From: an uncultured Bacteroidota bacterium
Lineage (GTDB): Bacteria > Bacteroidota > Bacteroidia > Bacteroidales > F082
DNA length: 64,000 nt
Assembly (NCBI GenBank): GCA_913009685.1
Contig: CAJVXP010000009.1
Location: forward strand, 1 to 64,000
Reading direction: 5' to 3'
A program made the position numbers and the translations under genes. Within the stretch, counting starts at the first letter, position 1. Every line of letters begins with the position of its first letter. Positions 35,747 through 43,559 of this stretch are shown piece by piece. The notes under the pieces are model-generated. The model saw only the letters and a list, made by a program, of their open reading frames with translations. It had not been told where the DNA came from and did no database searches.

Positions 35747-36457
35747 ATGGAAAAAACAAATAATAAAATAAGGATTACCATTGATGGAAAGAGAACCTAT
35801 GTCACAAAAGGCTCTACCATTGTGGAAGCAGCGAAAGAAAACGGAATTTACATTCCTACACTTTGCCACTTTGAGGGGGCTGACCCCAAAGCTTGTTGTC
35901 GCATGTGTACCGTAAAAATCAACAACCGTATGATGACCTCCTGTACCACACCTGTAACAGAAGGTATGGAAATAGAGAATGATACGGAAGAGCTGAACGA
36001 AGTTCGGAAAAGCATCATCGAACTGCTGTTTGTCAGCGGCAATCATTTCTGCCCTGCTTGTGAAAAAAGCGGAAATTGTGAACTCCAGGCACTTGCCTAC
36101 CGTTACAAGATGCTGGTTCCGCGTTTCCCATACAGCTTTCCCCGCAAGGAAGTGGATGCCTCCAGCCCGAAAATTATAAAAGAACAAAACCGGTGTATTG
36201 CTTGCAAACGCTGCATAAAGACCATCCGCGATGAGCACGGGAAACACTATTTTGCCTACAAAAACCGCGGGCAGCATTTGGAAGTAATCCTCGATCCGGT
36301 TCTCGGGGACACCATGCCCGATGATCTTGCGAAAAAAGCCATGGAAAATTGTCCGGTAGGTTCTATCCTTTACAAAGAAAAAGGATTTGACCAGCCCATT
36401 GGAACCCGGAAATATGACAAGCAACCTATTGGAAGTGAAATTGAAAATAATGTTTAA
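35747..36457 (+). CDS. hoxU: NAD-reducing hydrogenase diaphorase subunit HoxU
   Basis: A 236-aa electron-transfer subunit homologous to the N-terminus of NuoG. The N-terminal ferredoxin-like [2Fe-2S] site is PTLCHFEGADPKACCRMC plus a later Cys; a His/Cys-ligated [4Fe-4S] motif is NHFCPACEKSGNC; a further site is RCIACKRC with NCPVG. It links HoxF to the hydrogenase module. It lies 13 bp after hoxF and 10 bp before hoxY. Confidence 0.95.
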   Translation: MEKTNNKIRITIDGKRTYVTKGSTIVEAAKENGIYIPTLCHFEGADPKACCRMCTVKINNRMMTSCTTPVTEGMEIENDTEELNEVRKSIIELLFVSGNHFCPACEKSGNCELQALAYRYKMLVPRFPYSFPRKEVDASSPKIIKEQNRCIACKRCIKTIRDEHGKHYFAYKNRGQHLEVILDPVLGDTMPDDLAKKAMENCPVGSILYKEKGFDQPIGTRKYDKQPIGSEIENNV

Positions 36458-36467
36458 AGCGTAAATT

Positions 36468-37016
36468 ATGAATAAAAAAATATTAGCCACTACTTCACTT
36501 GCCGGATGTTTCGGCTGCCACATGTCCATACTGGACATTGATGAGCGAATTCTGGATCTCATAGAGCTGGTGGAATTCAACAAATCACCTATTGATGACA
36601 TTAAAAAATTTACCAAACCGGTAGATATCGGGATTATAGAAGGAGGCTGTTGCAATAGCGAAAACGTGGAAATTCTGAAATATTTCAGAGAAAATTGCAA
36701 GATTCTGGTTTCTCTCGGAGAATGTGCCATTATGGGAGGTTTGCCGGCTATGCGCAACGGAATTCCCATTGAGGAATGCCTGAAAGAGGCGTATATCGAT
36801 GGCCCTACCGTACAGGAAAACAAGGAGCATATCCTCCCCAACGATGAAGAGCTTCCTCTTTTGCTCGACCAGGTATATCCATGTCACGAAATTGTAAAAA
36901 TCGATTATTTCCTTCCGGGATGTCCTCCCCGTGCCGACCTTATTTGGAATGCACTTTATGCGCTCATTACCGACAATCCCATGGAAATACCTTACGAAGT
37001 AGTCAAATTTGATTAA
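36468..37016 (+). CDS. hoxY: [NiFe]-hydrogenase small subunit HoxY
   Basis: A 182-aa small subunit carrying the proximal iron-sulfur cluster. Ligand motifs: LAGCFGCHMS, EGGCCNSEN, SLGECAIMGG and LPGCPPRAD. It has no Tat signal and no distal cluster domain, as expected for cytosolic group 3d enzymes. It lies directly before hoxH. Confidence 0.96.
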   Translation: MNKKILATTSLAGCFGCHMSILDIDERILDLIELVEFNKSPIDDIKKFTKPVDIGIIEGGCCNSENVEILKYFRENCKILVSLGECAIMGGLPAMRNGIPIEECLKEAYIDGPTVQENKEHILPNDEELPLLLDQVYPCHEIVKIDYFLPGCPPRADLIWNALYALITDNPMEIPYEVVKFD

Positions 37017-37027
37017 AAAATAGCAAT

Positions 37028-38482
37028 ATGTCAAAGAAAATAACCATAGAACCTGTTACAAGAGTTGAAGGCCACGGAAAAGTTACAATCCAAATGGATG
37101 ATAATCATCAGGTTATAGATTCCAGGCTACACATTGTTGAATTTCGCGGCTTCGAACGTTTTGTTCAGGGAAGGCCTTACTGGGAAGCGCCCGTTTTGGT
37201 ACAACGGCTTTGCGGCATTTGTCCGGTAAGCCATCATATAGCTGCTGCTAAAGCACTGGATGTTATTGTGGGAGCCGGTGATGGCGATGGGCTGACGGCC
37301 GTAGGTGAAAAAATGCGTCGTCTTATGCACTACGGCCAGTTTTTCCAATCGCATGTTTTACATTTTTTTCATCTGAGTTCTCCTGATTTCCTGTTTGGTA
37401 TTGATGGCGACCCTGCCATGCGAAATATTGTCGGTGTTGCTCAGGTACACAAAGAGCTGGCAGTACAAGGTGTTATGATGCGAAAATTCGGCCAGGAGGT
37501 CATTCGTCTTACCGCCGGAAAGAAAATCCACGGAACGGGAGCCATTCCCGGTGGCATCAACAAAAATCTCAGCATTGCGGAGCGCGATGAGCTCTTAAAA
37601 GGTCCTGACCCGCTAAATGCTGACAAAATGATAGAATGGTCGCTGTCGGCTCTGGAGTTCTTCAAAAATTATCACAAGCAAAATCACGCCAAAGTCGATG
37701 ATTTTGCCAGCTTTCCTTCCAACCATTTGAGTATGGTAAGAAAAGATGGTGCTTTGGACATTTATCACGGTGTACTCCGTGCAGTGGACAGCGAAGGAAA
37801 CCGGATTCTCGACGATGTTGACTACCACGAATATTATAACTACATCGAAGAAGAAGTAAAAAGCTGGAGCTACATGAAGTTCCCCTATCTGAAACATTTG
37901 GGAAAAGAGAAAGGCTGGTATCGTGTAGGACCGCTGGCACGCCTGAACACTTGCGATTTTATCCCCTCTCCCCTTGCTCAAAAAGAATTTGAAGAGTATA
38001 AAGCTTATACCCACGGCAAACCCAACAACATGAGTCTGCATTATCACTGGGCACGGCTGATAGAAGTGCTGCATGCCGCCGAGGTCATCCGGGATTTACT
38101 CCATGATCCGGATTTACAAAATGAAGACCTCGTTGTTAAGGGAAAGAAACAAAAAGAAGGTGTGGGCGTCATTGAAGCACCCCGTGGGACACTTTTCCAT
38201 CATTACAAAATCGATGATAATGATTTGATTACCATGGCTAACCTGATTGTTTCGACCACCAACAACAACGAACCCATGAACCGGGCCGTTGAAAGTACGG
38301 CACGGGCGTTTATGAACGGACAGGAAACGATTACCGAACCCATGATGAATGCTGTTGAAGTAGCCATCAGAGCCTATGACCCCTGCCTGAGTTGCGCCAC
38401 ACATGCACTGGGGCAAATGCCTCTCGAAATGACCATTTTAGGAGCAAGCGGGCGGATTTTAGATCACAAAATGAAAGACTGA
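37028..38482 (+). CDS. hoxH: [NiFe]-hydrogenase large subunit HoxH
   Basis: A 484-aa catalytic subunit. The two CxxC pairs holding Ni and Fe are RLCGICPVSH near the N-terminus and DPCLSCATH near the C-terminus. The ~25-residue tail after that His (ALGQMPLEMTILGASG...) is the extension removed by the maturation protease after nickel insertion. Overall features place it in group 3d (bidirectional NAD-linked). It is followed 5 bp later by the matching protease. Confidence 0.97.
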   Translation: MSKKITIEPVTRVEGHGKVTIQMDDNHQVIDSRLHIVEFRGFERFVQGRPYWEAPVLVQRLCGICPVSHHIAAAKALDVIVGAGDGDGLTAVGEKMRRLMHYGQFFQSHVLHFFHLSSPDFLFGIDGDPAMRNIVGVAQVHKELAVQGVMMRKFGQEVIRLTAGKKIHGTGAIPGGINKNLSIAERDELLKGPDPLNADKMIEWSLSALEFFKNYHKQNHAKVDDFASFPSNHLSMVRKDGALDIYHGVLRAVDSEGNRILDDVDYHEYYNYIEEEVKSWSYMKFPYLKHLGKEKGWYRVGPLARLNTCDFIPSPLAQKEFEEYKAYTHGKPNNMSLHYHWARLIEVLHAAEVIRDLLHDPDLQNEDLVVKGKKQKEGVGVIEAPRGTLFHHYKIDDNDLITMANLIVSTTNNNEPMNRAVESTARAFMNGQETITEPMMNAVEVAIRAYDPCLSCATHALGQMPLEMTILGASGRILDHKMKD

Positions 38483-38487
38483 AAACA

Positions 38488-38952
38488 ATGAAAAAGATTC
38501 TTGTTTATGGTTACGGAAATCCCGGACGGCAAGATGATGGCCTGGGTGTGAGCTGTGTAAAAATGTTGAAAGAATGGGCTGAGAAGAATTTTCCGGGTAC
38601 TATTGATGTGGATATGAACTATCAGCTTAATATTGAAGATGCAGAGAAAATTTCACATTACGATAAGGTGATTTTTGCCGATGCTTCCTGCGAAAATATC
38701 CATCAATTTGCATACACTACGATTAAGCCTTCCGACGCACAGCTCGAATTCAGCATGCATGCCGTCGCTCCGGCTTATGTGCTTTATTTGTGTCGTTCGC
38801 TTTTCGGGAAACAACCGGTGAGCCATCTGTTGCACATTCGCGGTTATGAATGGGGTATGCAGGAAGGGCTGACCGAAAGGGCAAAAGAGAATCTTGAAGT
38901 GAGCTTCCATGCCATGACCGGGCTTTTAACAGACTACTTATCAGATAATTAA
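38488..38952 (+). CDS. hoxW: Hydrogenase maturation endopeptidase HoxW
   Basis: 154 aa from the ATG at 38488, 5 bp after the hoxH stop. The opening MKKILVYGYGNPGRQDDGLG is the HyaD/HybD/HoxW protease signature with its nickel-sensing acidic residues. The ORF-track start at 38392 lies inside hoxH and is rejected. It should clip the HoxH C-terminal extension as the last maturation step. Confidence 0.93.
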   Translation: MKKILVYGYGNPGRQDDGLGVSCVKMLKEWAEKNFPGTIDVDMNYQLNIEDAEKISHYDKVIFADASCENIHQFAYTTIKPSDAQLEFSMHAVAPAYVLYLCRSLFGKQPVSHLLHIRGYEWGMQEGLTERAKENLEVSFHAMTGLLTDYLSDN

Positions 38953-38963
38953 AAATTTATATT

Positions 38964-39962
38964 ATGGATTTATCCACAACCTATATGGGATTAAAGCTGA
39001 AAAATCCGATAATAATCAGCAGTTCAAGAATAAGCGGCGAAGTGGAGACTATTCGGCAATGTATTAGCTACGGCGCCTCAGCTGTTGTTCTTAAGTCGAT
39101 TTTTGAGGAACAAATGAGCCTGCGGGCTGAGGCAAGGTTAAAACAGAGCAAAGAAAATGAAGCCTACTACTGGTTTTCCGAAGCCAGGGAATATATTTTA
39201 AATCTTTCTAAAGAAGCTGTACTGGACCACTATCTGCAATTTGTTAAAACAACCAAGGCTATTGATGCTTCCGTACCGATTATCTCCAGTATCCATTGTA
39301 AAAGTGCCGACAACTGGCCAAAATATGCCAAAGAAATTGAAAATGCAGGTGCTGATGCACTGGAGCTGAACATTTCCATTTTTCCGTTCAACAACAGCAT
39401 GTCCAGCATTGAAATTGAAGACCTTTATGTGAAAATTCTGGGAAAGGTAAAACAGGAAGTCAGTATACCGGTTTCCATAAAGCTGGGACCATTCTTTACC
39501 AATCTCTGCACGCTCATCAGGCGTTTGGTTGATGCAGGTGTCGATGGATTGGTACTGTTTAACCGCTACTTCAGACCCGATATTGACATTGAATCCTTAA
39601 AAGTCGTCAGCCGCGAGCATTTTTCCTCTCCTGAAGAGATGAGTCTGCCCTTGCGATGGATAGCCCTGCTGAGTGGTAACGAGGTGTCCTGCGATCTGGT
39701 CGCCTCCACCGGCATTCATTACGATACGGCTCTAATAAAACAAATTCTTGTAGGGGCACGGGCTGTAGAAGTTTGCTCTACCCTTTTTCAAAACGGGATT
39801 CCCCATATTGCAAAAATGCTGGGAGGCTTGGAGAACTGGATGAAGAAACATCACTTTGAAAGTCTGGATGACTTCCGCGGAAAATCGCTGGATTATCAAA
39901 CCACTGATGCCAGCTTCGAACGTATTCAGTATATGAAAAGAGATTTTGAAGAAATATTTTGA
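38964..39962 (+). CDS. Dihydroorotate dehydrogenase-like flavoprotein in the hox operon
   Basis: A 332-aa TIM-barrel flavoprotein of the DHOD-like family: MDLSTTYMGLKLKNPIIISSS, PIISSIHCKSADNW, ALELNISIFPFN and FMN-phosphate motif region ALIKQILVGARAVEVCSTLF. Paralogues annotated as DHOD-like occur in Bacteroidota away from pyrimidine genes, often near redox enzymes. Here it sits between hoxW and hypA with 11- and 14-bp spacings, so it is in the hydrogenase transcript. No PyrK-type partner is present. An electron-transfer role is possible but unproven. Confidence 0.85.
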   Translation: MDLSTTYMGLKLKNPIIISSSRISGEVETIRQCISYGASAVVLKSIFEEQMSLRAEARLKQSKENEAYYWFSEAREYILNLSKEAVLDHYLQFVKTTKAIDASVPIISSIHCKSADNWPKYAKEIENAGADALELNISIFPFNNSMSSIEIEDLYVKILGKVKQEVSIPVSIKLGPFFTNLCTLIRRLVDAGVDGLVLFNRYFRPDIDIESLKVVSREHFSSPEEMSLPLRWIALLSGNEVSCDLVASTGIHYDTALIKQILVGARAVEVCSTLFQNGIPHIAKMLGGLENWMKKHHFESLDDFRGKSLDYQTTDASFERIQYMKRDFEEIF

Positions 39963-39976
39963 TAAAACGCCGAACA

Positions 39977-40324
39977 ATGCACGAGTTATCCATAGTTATG
40001 AGTATCGTTGACACGGTGGAAAAAGAGCGCGGAAAGCAACAGGCTGATGCCGTGGAATCCATTGAACTGGATATAGGCATGATCTCCGGCGTGGAAATGG
40101 ATGCTTTTTATTTCGCCTGGGATGCCGGGGTGAGCAAAACAATTCTGGAAAACACAAAGCTAAAAATCAACCGGCCACCGGCAAAAGCAAAATGCACAGC
40201 GTGCGGACATTCTTTTGCCGCCACCAGCAGCTTCGATGCCTGTCCGGAATGTGGAAATCCTTTTTGCGACATCATTTCAGGCAAAGAGTTAAGAATAAAA
40301 AGAATGATAGTAATCAAAAATTAA
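39977..40324 (+). CDS. hypA: Hydrogenase nickel insertion protein HypA
   Basis: 115 aa from MHELSIVMSIVD, the nickel-binding N-terminus (Met1-His2-Glu3). The zinc site has two CxxC pairs: CTACGHSF and CPECGNP. The ORF-track start six codons upstream (39959) would bury the essential N-terminal amine and is rejected. It works with HypB to deliver Ni to HoxH. Confidence 0.95.
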   Translation: MHELSIVMSIVDTVEKERGKQQADAVESIELDIGMISGVEMDAFYFAWDAGVSKTILENTKLKINRPPAKAKCTACGHSFAATSSFDACPECGNPFCDIISGKELRIKRMIVIKN

Positions 40325-40336
40325 AAAGACAGCATT

Positions 40337-41137
40337 ATGTGTATGACATGCGGTTGTGGTAATTCCACAGAGAACAACGTACTGATAGCCAGGCCGGGAA
40401 AAGTAAATCCGGAGGAGCTGTCGTTGATGCCCGAACAAAAACATGACCACGAGCATCCTCATCACCATCATCACGACCATCCGCATACAAAAACCGTGGT
40501 TGAGATGGAACAGGACATCCTGCAAAGCAACAATCTGACTGCCGAGCGAAACAGAGGCTTTTTCGAAGCAAAAAATATTCTTGCACTGAATCTTGTTAGT
40601 TCTCCCGGTTCCGGAAAAACCAGTTTTCTCGAAAAAACCCTTCACGACCTGAAAGATGAAATACCATTTTCAGTAATTGAAGGTGACCAACAGACTTTTA
40701 ACGATGCGCGACGAATTGAATCACAAGGCATTCCGGTAGTTCAAATTAACACAGGACAAGGTTGCCATCTCGACAGCGACATGGTTCACAGGGCGCTGAA
40801 AAAGCTGAACCCTCCGGAAAAGGCTGTCGTTATGATTGAAAATGTTGGTAACCTCGTGTGCCCTGCACTTTTTGACCTCGGCGAGAATAGCCGCATTGTT
40901 CTTATCAGTGTTACGGAAGGCGATGATAAACCCATAAAATACCCTGATATGTTTCAATCTGCGGATATATGTATCATCAACAAAATCGATTTATTACCCT
41001 ACGTAAACTTTGACATGGAAAAAGCCAAAGATTATGCAAAACGGGTCAACCATCATTTAAAATTCTTTGAAATATCCGCCACAACCGGCGAGGGCATGGA
41101 TGCCTGGTATGACTGGCTGAGAAAAGAGAGAACGTAA
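40337..41137 (+). CDS. hypB: Hydrogenase nickel incorporation GTPase HypB
   Basis: A 266-aa SIMIBI GTPase. The N-terminal nickel site is MCMTCGCGN; a histidine-rich nickel-storage stretch (HEHPHHHHHDHPH) spans about residues 38-52; the P-loop is SSPGSGKTSF; G-domain motifs EGDQQT, ENVGNLVCPALFDLG and NKIDLL follow. It delivers nickel to the large subunit with HypA. Last gene of the hox/hyp rightward operon. Confidence 0.97.
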   Translation: MCMTCGCGNSTENNVLIARPGKVNPEELSLMPEQKHDHEHPHHHHHDHPHTKTVVEMEQDILQSNNLTAERNRGFFEAKNILALNLVSSPGSGKTSFLEKTLHDLKDEIPFSVIEGDQQTFNDARRIESQGIPVVQINTGQGCHLDSDMVHRALKKLNPPEKAVVMIENVGNLVCPALFDLGENSRIVLISVTEGDDKPIKYPDMFQSADICIINKIDLLPYVNFDMEKAKDYAKRVNHHLKFFEISATTGEGMDAWYDWLRKERT

Positions 41138-41162
41138 GAACGAGGGGGCGAAAGAACGCCTC

Positions 41163-41188
41163 GCTCATTCGGATTTGTAATCCGAATG
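41163..41188. repeat. TTTGTAA-core palindrome, near-copy of 8414
   Basis: After GCT, arms CATTCGGATT / AATCCGAATG surround TGT (41166-41188). Compared with 8417-8439 only one base pair differs (G-C there, A-T here), on both arms at once. It lies 25 bp after hypB. Confidence 0.7.
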
Positions 41189-41245
41189 TTTACGAATGTC
41201 CTGCAAGAGCACATTTTATTACTTTTACAAACCAAAAAAACGGCT

Positions 41246-43414
41246 ATGACACAGCGTTTTCTCTTGTTTGTAATCTCATTGATTTTTTCTGTTTCCCTCA
41301 CTGCACAGCAATGGGATGCCGATGCAGGTCTGGTGCATCCTTATGCAGCAAAAATTACCGTCAGTTCCGGTCAAAATTCACAAAATATCAACGACAACAA
41401 TCCGCATACTTTCTGGCAATCAGGAAATCCGCTACCGCACGGTTACATTGCACGAAAAGATTTGAACTACTTTCTGAATCCGCAGCATTTTTCTCTGCAA
41501 CCCGGACTTCCTGCACAAAATCCTGCATTCGATGGCAATACCAATACCCATCAGGAGATCCAAAACGGCAGGCTGTCCCTCCGTCTGCAGCCTGCCGCCT
41601 CCCTCCTGCTTTTGAGCTTAAAAGCAGAAACAAAGGATTCTTTGTTTCTCAGCCTGCAAACCCAAAGCCACCGGATCATCCGGTTTTCTTATCCGCCTTC
41701 AGACAATTTCCAGGCAAAAAATTTCATCATTAAAACAAAAGAAAAAATTATCAGTATCCGCCTGGAAAGTAACATATCATTCCAACTGTACGAACTGGCA
41801 GCCCTGCACAAACCGCCAACGGAATACGTGCTTTTTGATTATGGGCGAACGAGAGATATCGGCTGGATAAGCAGCCGCCAGCTCAACAGCCAATCCGTTA
41901 CGCGGATAGAAGTGCTTGCCGGCAACGACAAACACCGGTGGAAACCTGTAACCTCCTTAAATCCCAAAGCCATTCCTTTTTTATATGAACCCTTATCGCA
42001 CACGATACGGGCAAGATACCTGAAAGTTGTGTTTTCCCTACCGTTGCGTAATTATCAAAAAGCCGCTCTATGGGAGTTTGCGGTGTACGATAAAAACGGC
42101 CCCTGGGGTGCAAGACCTGCAGCGGAGCCTTCTCAAAATACTTTTGCCGAAGCATTTGGACTAAACACTTTCTGGGGCTGGGGCTACAGCGTTTATTCTG
42201 ACCTTCTGAAGCCAGGTACCGGACAGGAAAAATTCAAGGCTGTAAGCAAAAATTTAAGAAGTTACGAGCCCCTGAATTGGGATATGATTCGACCGCAACA
42301 GATTCCTGATTTTACGAAAATGGCAGCCGGCGGCGGAACACCGGCTAAAAAATGGCTTAACTGGGACCGGGAATACAAAACCTGGATACGGTCGGGATTT
42401 AGCATCGACATAAGCCTGGCTTTTACACAGGACAACTTCCCTGATTCGCTATGGAAAAATACTTATCACGAGGCTTATGCTTTCGGAAAAGCCTACGCTA
42501 CCCACTTTTGTGTTAAGAACAACATAGTGGATAAAATTGAAATTGGCAATGAGCCCTGGGGTTACAGTACGTTAACTTATCGTCAAATTCTCGCCGGGAT
42601 GAATGCGGGCATCAAATCCGTTTCAAAAGTCCCGGTAATTTCCTGTGCTGTTCAGGCTTTTGAGCCGGAAAACGACAACAACAATTACATTTCACGCTTT
42701 ATCACCGCTTCTGACAGAAATATTGATGGTCTGAACACCCACATTTATTCCTACGTTTTTCAGGAAAACGGAAAAAGAACGGCCGTAAATCCCGAAGACC
42801 CGCGTTCAGAAGTATGGTCTATAATCAATCTGATACGTTTCAGAAACAAAAACATGCCGGGAAAACCGATCTATGTTACAGAATTCGGTTTCGACAGCAA
42901 AGGCGGAGGCGAAAACTGCACGCACAGCGAGTGTGTTTCAGAGCAGAAGCAGGCGATTTACGGCGTACGGATGGCCATGATACTCTGGCGGCTGGGCACC
43001 CGGCAGTTTTACTGGTACTTTTTTGCCAATGTGGCCTACAGCTCTTTTTTACACAACCGCTCCGGACTTTGCGGTTCGTACAACACAGGGTTTCGTGAAA
43101 AACTCTCTTTTAAGGTGTTTGCTCTTCTGCAACAAAAAATCGGGAACTATCATTTTGCTAAAATCATAAGAGAGGACAACGATGTATATGCCTATTTATT
43201 AGAAGATTACACAACCGGAAGCAACATTATCATCGCCTGGAGGCCCACAGCATCTCACCATTTAGAGCAGCTGCCGGAAGAATTAGGTGTTCCTGAAAAA
43301 GTTTCAAAAATCAATTCCATTTTCAATAACAAAAATGTTTCATTCAGGGAAACAAACCGGGTTTTGAGGATAAATCTTTCCGGCGTACCCGTGTTGATTT
43401 ATTTGGAAAAGTAA
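41246..43414 (+). CDS. Secreted clan GH-A-type glycoside hydrolase, family unassigned
   Basis: 722 aa from the Met at 41246, which gives a signal peptide (MTQRFLLFVISLIFSVSLTAQ). The first ~260 residues look like discoidin-type beta-sandwich modules (NPHTFWQSGN; YVLFDYGRTRDIGWISS; ARYLKVVFSLP). The rest resembles a TIM barrel with candidate acid/base Glu in IEIGNEPWGY and nucleophile Glu in IYVTEFGFDS, the spacing seen in GH39/GH5-like enzymes. The substrate is unknown. The ORF-track start at 41186 overlaps the palindrome and is unlikely. Confidence 0.7.
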   Translation: MTQRFLLFVISLIFSVSLTAQQWDADAGLVHPYAAKITVSSGQNSQNINDNNPHTFWQSGNPLPHGYIARKDLNYFLNPQHFSLQPGLPAQNPAFDGNTNTHQEIQNGRLSLRLQPAASLLLLSLKAETKDSLFLSLQTQSHRIIRFSYPPSDNFQAKNFIIKTKEKIISIRLESNISFQLYELAALHKPPTEYVLFDYGRTRDIGWISSRQLNSQSVTRIEVLAGNDKHRWKPVTSLNPKAIPFLYEPLSHTIRARYLKVVFSLPLRNYQKAALWEFAVYDKNGPWGARPAAEPSQNTFAEAFGLNTFWGWGYSVYSDLLKPGTGQEKFKAVSKNLRSYEPLNWDMIRPQQIPDFTKMAAGGGTPAKKWLNWDREYKTWIRSGFSIDISLAFTQDNFPDSLWKNTYHEAYAFGKAYATHFCVKNNIVDKIEIGNEPWGYSTLTYRQILAGMNAGIKSVSKVPVISCAVQAFEPENDNNNYISRFITASDRNIDGLNTHIYSYVFQENGKRTAVNPEDPRSEVWSIINLIRFRNKNMPGKPIYVTEFGFDSKGGGENCTHSECVSEQKQAIYGVRMAMILWRLGTRQFYWYFFANVAYSSFLHNRSGLCGSYNTGFREKLSFKVFALLQQKIGNYHFAKIIREDNDVYAYLLEDYTTGSNIIIAWRPTASHHLEQLPEELGVPEKVSKINSIFNNKNVSFRETNRVLRINLSGVPVLIYLEK

Positions 43415-43526
43415 ATGAAAATAGTAAATAAACGGCACAAGCAGACGCTCAAGTCATTTGGTTGATACATGCGATTTACCTATAACTTTTTGAGATTTTT
43501 TCTGTTATCAAATCCCCACATTTCAT

Positions 43527-43534
43527 TATTTTTG
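43527..43534 (+). promoter_or_regulatory. -7 box (TATTTTTG) of the S9 peptidase gene
   Basis: Exact TAnnTTTG match 25 bp before the ATG at 43560. Confidence 0.5.
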
Positions 43535-43559
43535 TTGTTTCATTTAAACAGTCAAAATC

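Noticed and set aside
38392-38487. Extended start of the maturation protease overlapping hoxH
   Set aside because: The family begins at MKKILVYGYGNPG; the extra residues are an out-of-frame reading of the hoxH end.
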